Below, piece after piece: positions 62,976 through 64,000 of a stretch of DNA of 64,000 nucleotides. The position numbers and the translations under genes were made by a program. Origin of the DNA: Phoebastria nigripes (Eukaryota > Chordata > Aves > Procellariiformes > Diomedeidae); NCBI GenBank assembly GCA_035582835.1, contig JAYKAV010002574.1, forward strand, positions 352,766-416,765, given 5' to 3'. Under the pieces are notes generated by a model. It worked only from the letters and a program-made list of their open reading frames with translations. It had not been told where the DNA came from and searched no databases. The first letter of the stretch is position 1, and each line of letters starts with the position of its first letter.

Positions 62976-64000
62976 TCATAGAATCATAGAATCATTAAGG
63001 TTGGAAAAGACCTCTACCATCATCAAGTCCAACCATCAACCCAACACCACCATGCCCACTAAACCATGTCCCTAAGCGCCACATCTACACGTCTTTTAAA
63101 TACTTCCAGGGATGGTGACTCCACCACTTCCCTGGGCAGCCTGTTAATGTTTAACCACTCTTTCAGTAAAGAAATTTTTCCCAATGTCCAATCTAAACCT
63201 CCCCTGGCACAACTTGAGGCCATTTCCTCTTGTCCTATCGCTAGTTGCTTGGGAGAAGAGACCAACACCCACCTCGCTGCAACCTCCTTTCACGTAGTAG
63301 TAGAGCATGATAAGGTCTCCCCTGAGCCTCCTCTTCTCCAGACTAAACAGTCCCAGTTCCCTCAGCCGCTCCTCGTAAGATTTGCTCTCCAGACCCTTCA
63401 CCAGTTTCGTTGCCCTCCTCTGGACACGCTTCAGCACCTCAATGTCCTTCTTGTAGTGAGGGGCCCAAAACTGAACACAGTATTTGAGGTGCAGCCGAGT
63501 ACACCCTGTACTTGTGCCGAGTACAGGGGGACAATCACTTCCCTACTCCTGCGGGCCACACTATTTCTGATACAGGCCAGGATGCCATTGGCCTTCTNGG
63601 CCACCTGGGCCCACTGCCGGCTCATATTCAGCCGGCTGTCAACCAGCACCCCCAGGTCCTTTTCCTCCAGGCAGCTTTCCAGCCACTCTTCCCCAAGCCT
63701 GTAGCGTTGCATGGGGTTGTTGTGGCCGGAGTGCAGGACCCAGCACTTGGCCTTGTTGAACCTCATANGGTTGGCCTCAGCCCATCGATCCAGCCCAAGA
63801 TGGCCTCTGACCACCACATCTCCCACCAGTCCTTCTCTGTTTGTAAACAGCAGGTCAAGCGAGGCACCTCCCCTGGTAGGCTCCCTCACCAGCTGCGTCA
63901 GGAAGTTGTCTTCCACACACTTCAGGAACCTTCTAGACTGTTTCCTCTCTGCCGTGTTGTATTTCCAGCAGACGTCCGGGAAGTTGAAGTCCCCCACGAG
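62976..64000 (-). mobile_element. CR1 LINE, minus strand, internally deleted and cut by the window edge
   Basis: The 3' end is at 62976 (tandem TCATAGAATCATAGAATCAT). Going up in coordinates come the 3' UTR, the post-RT part of ORF2 (frames 63059-63268, 63144-63437 and 63431-63997 on the minus strand), then endonuclease. In the last frame an endonuclease C-terminal block beginning MGDFNFPDVCWKYN runs to GDVVVRGHLG and passes directly into the post-RT sequence DRWAEAN at about 63790. The whole reverse-transcriptase core is therefore absent, as is the end of the endonuclease, including the SDH catalytic motif. A small duplication/rearrangement around 63490-63530 shifts the frame. The subfamily is the same as, or close to, that of the copies at 18.3 and 29.1 kb. 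It continues beyond the window. Confidence 0.94.

Noticed and set aside
63066..63704. 212-codon plus-strand open frame
   Set aside because: Antisense of the minus-strand CR1 ORF2; not a gene.
1..64000. CRISPR arrays, bacterial operons, tRNA or rRNA genes
   Set aside because: No regularly spaced repeats, no tRNA A/B boxes in a cloverleaf context, no rRNA sequence; the DNA is vertebrate.

Overview
The window is nuclear DNA from a bird. Two things show this. Partial copies of CR1 non-LTR retrotransposons, the dominant avian LINE, recur on both strands. There is also a solo endogenous-retrovirus LTR of a type I know from neoavian genomes. The DNA is AT-rich, with long introns, many homopolymer tracts, a 40-N assembly gap and scattered single Ns, as in a short-read draft assembly. 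I cannot name the species.

Only one gene is supportable: the 5' part of teneurin-3 (TENM3) on the + strand. Its first coding exon (ATG at 39523, donor after 39754) and second coding exon (53141-53419) join in phase to give the first 170 residues of the teneurin intracellular domain. A 13.4-kb intron lies between them. The exon that carries the start codon also carries 5' UTR, behind a probable splice acceptor at about 39377 (alternative at 39451). Transcription therefore starts outside the window, and 1-39377 is most likely an intron within the 5' UTR. From 53420 to the end is the next, unfinished intron.

Layout: 1-18.3 kb is non-coding and AT-rich, with hairpins and homopolymers. A short CR1 3' end sits at 18.3-18.57 kb. 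Two same-orientation CR1 fragments at 27.5-28.4 and 29.1-30.2 kb are separated by about 730 bp of pyrimidine-rich DNA. The assembly gap is at 32659-32698. A 558-bp solo LTR, antisense to the gene, lies at 34762-35319 between 5-bp target-site duplications. TENM3 exons are at 39.4-39.75 and 53.1-53.4 kb. The intron between them holds an old CR1 end (40.4 kb) and an ancient MIR/CORE-SINE-like relic (45.05-45.22 kb). An old minus-strand CR1 lies at 60.0-61.5 kb, and a younger minus-strand CR1 with an internal deletion runs from 62976 off the window end.

I found no complete new genetic system. The most useful leads are the TENM3 leader, which has two ATG-stop elements and two short upstream ORFs, one overlapping the real start. 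Next are an A24 tract directly upstream of the likely branch point of the second coding exon, the LTR with precise target-site duplications, and several strong hairpins in otherwise plain sequence.
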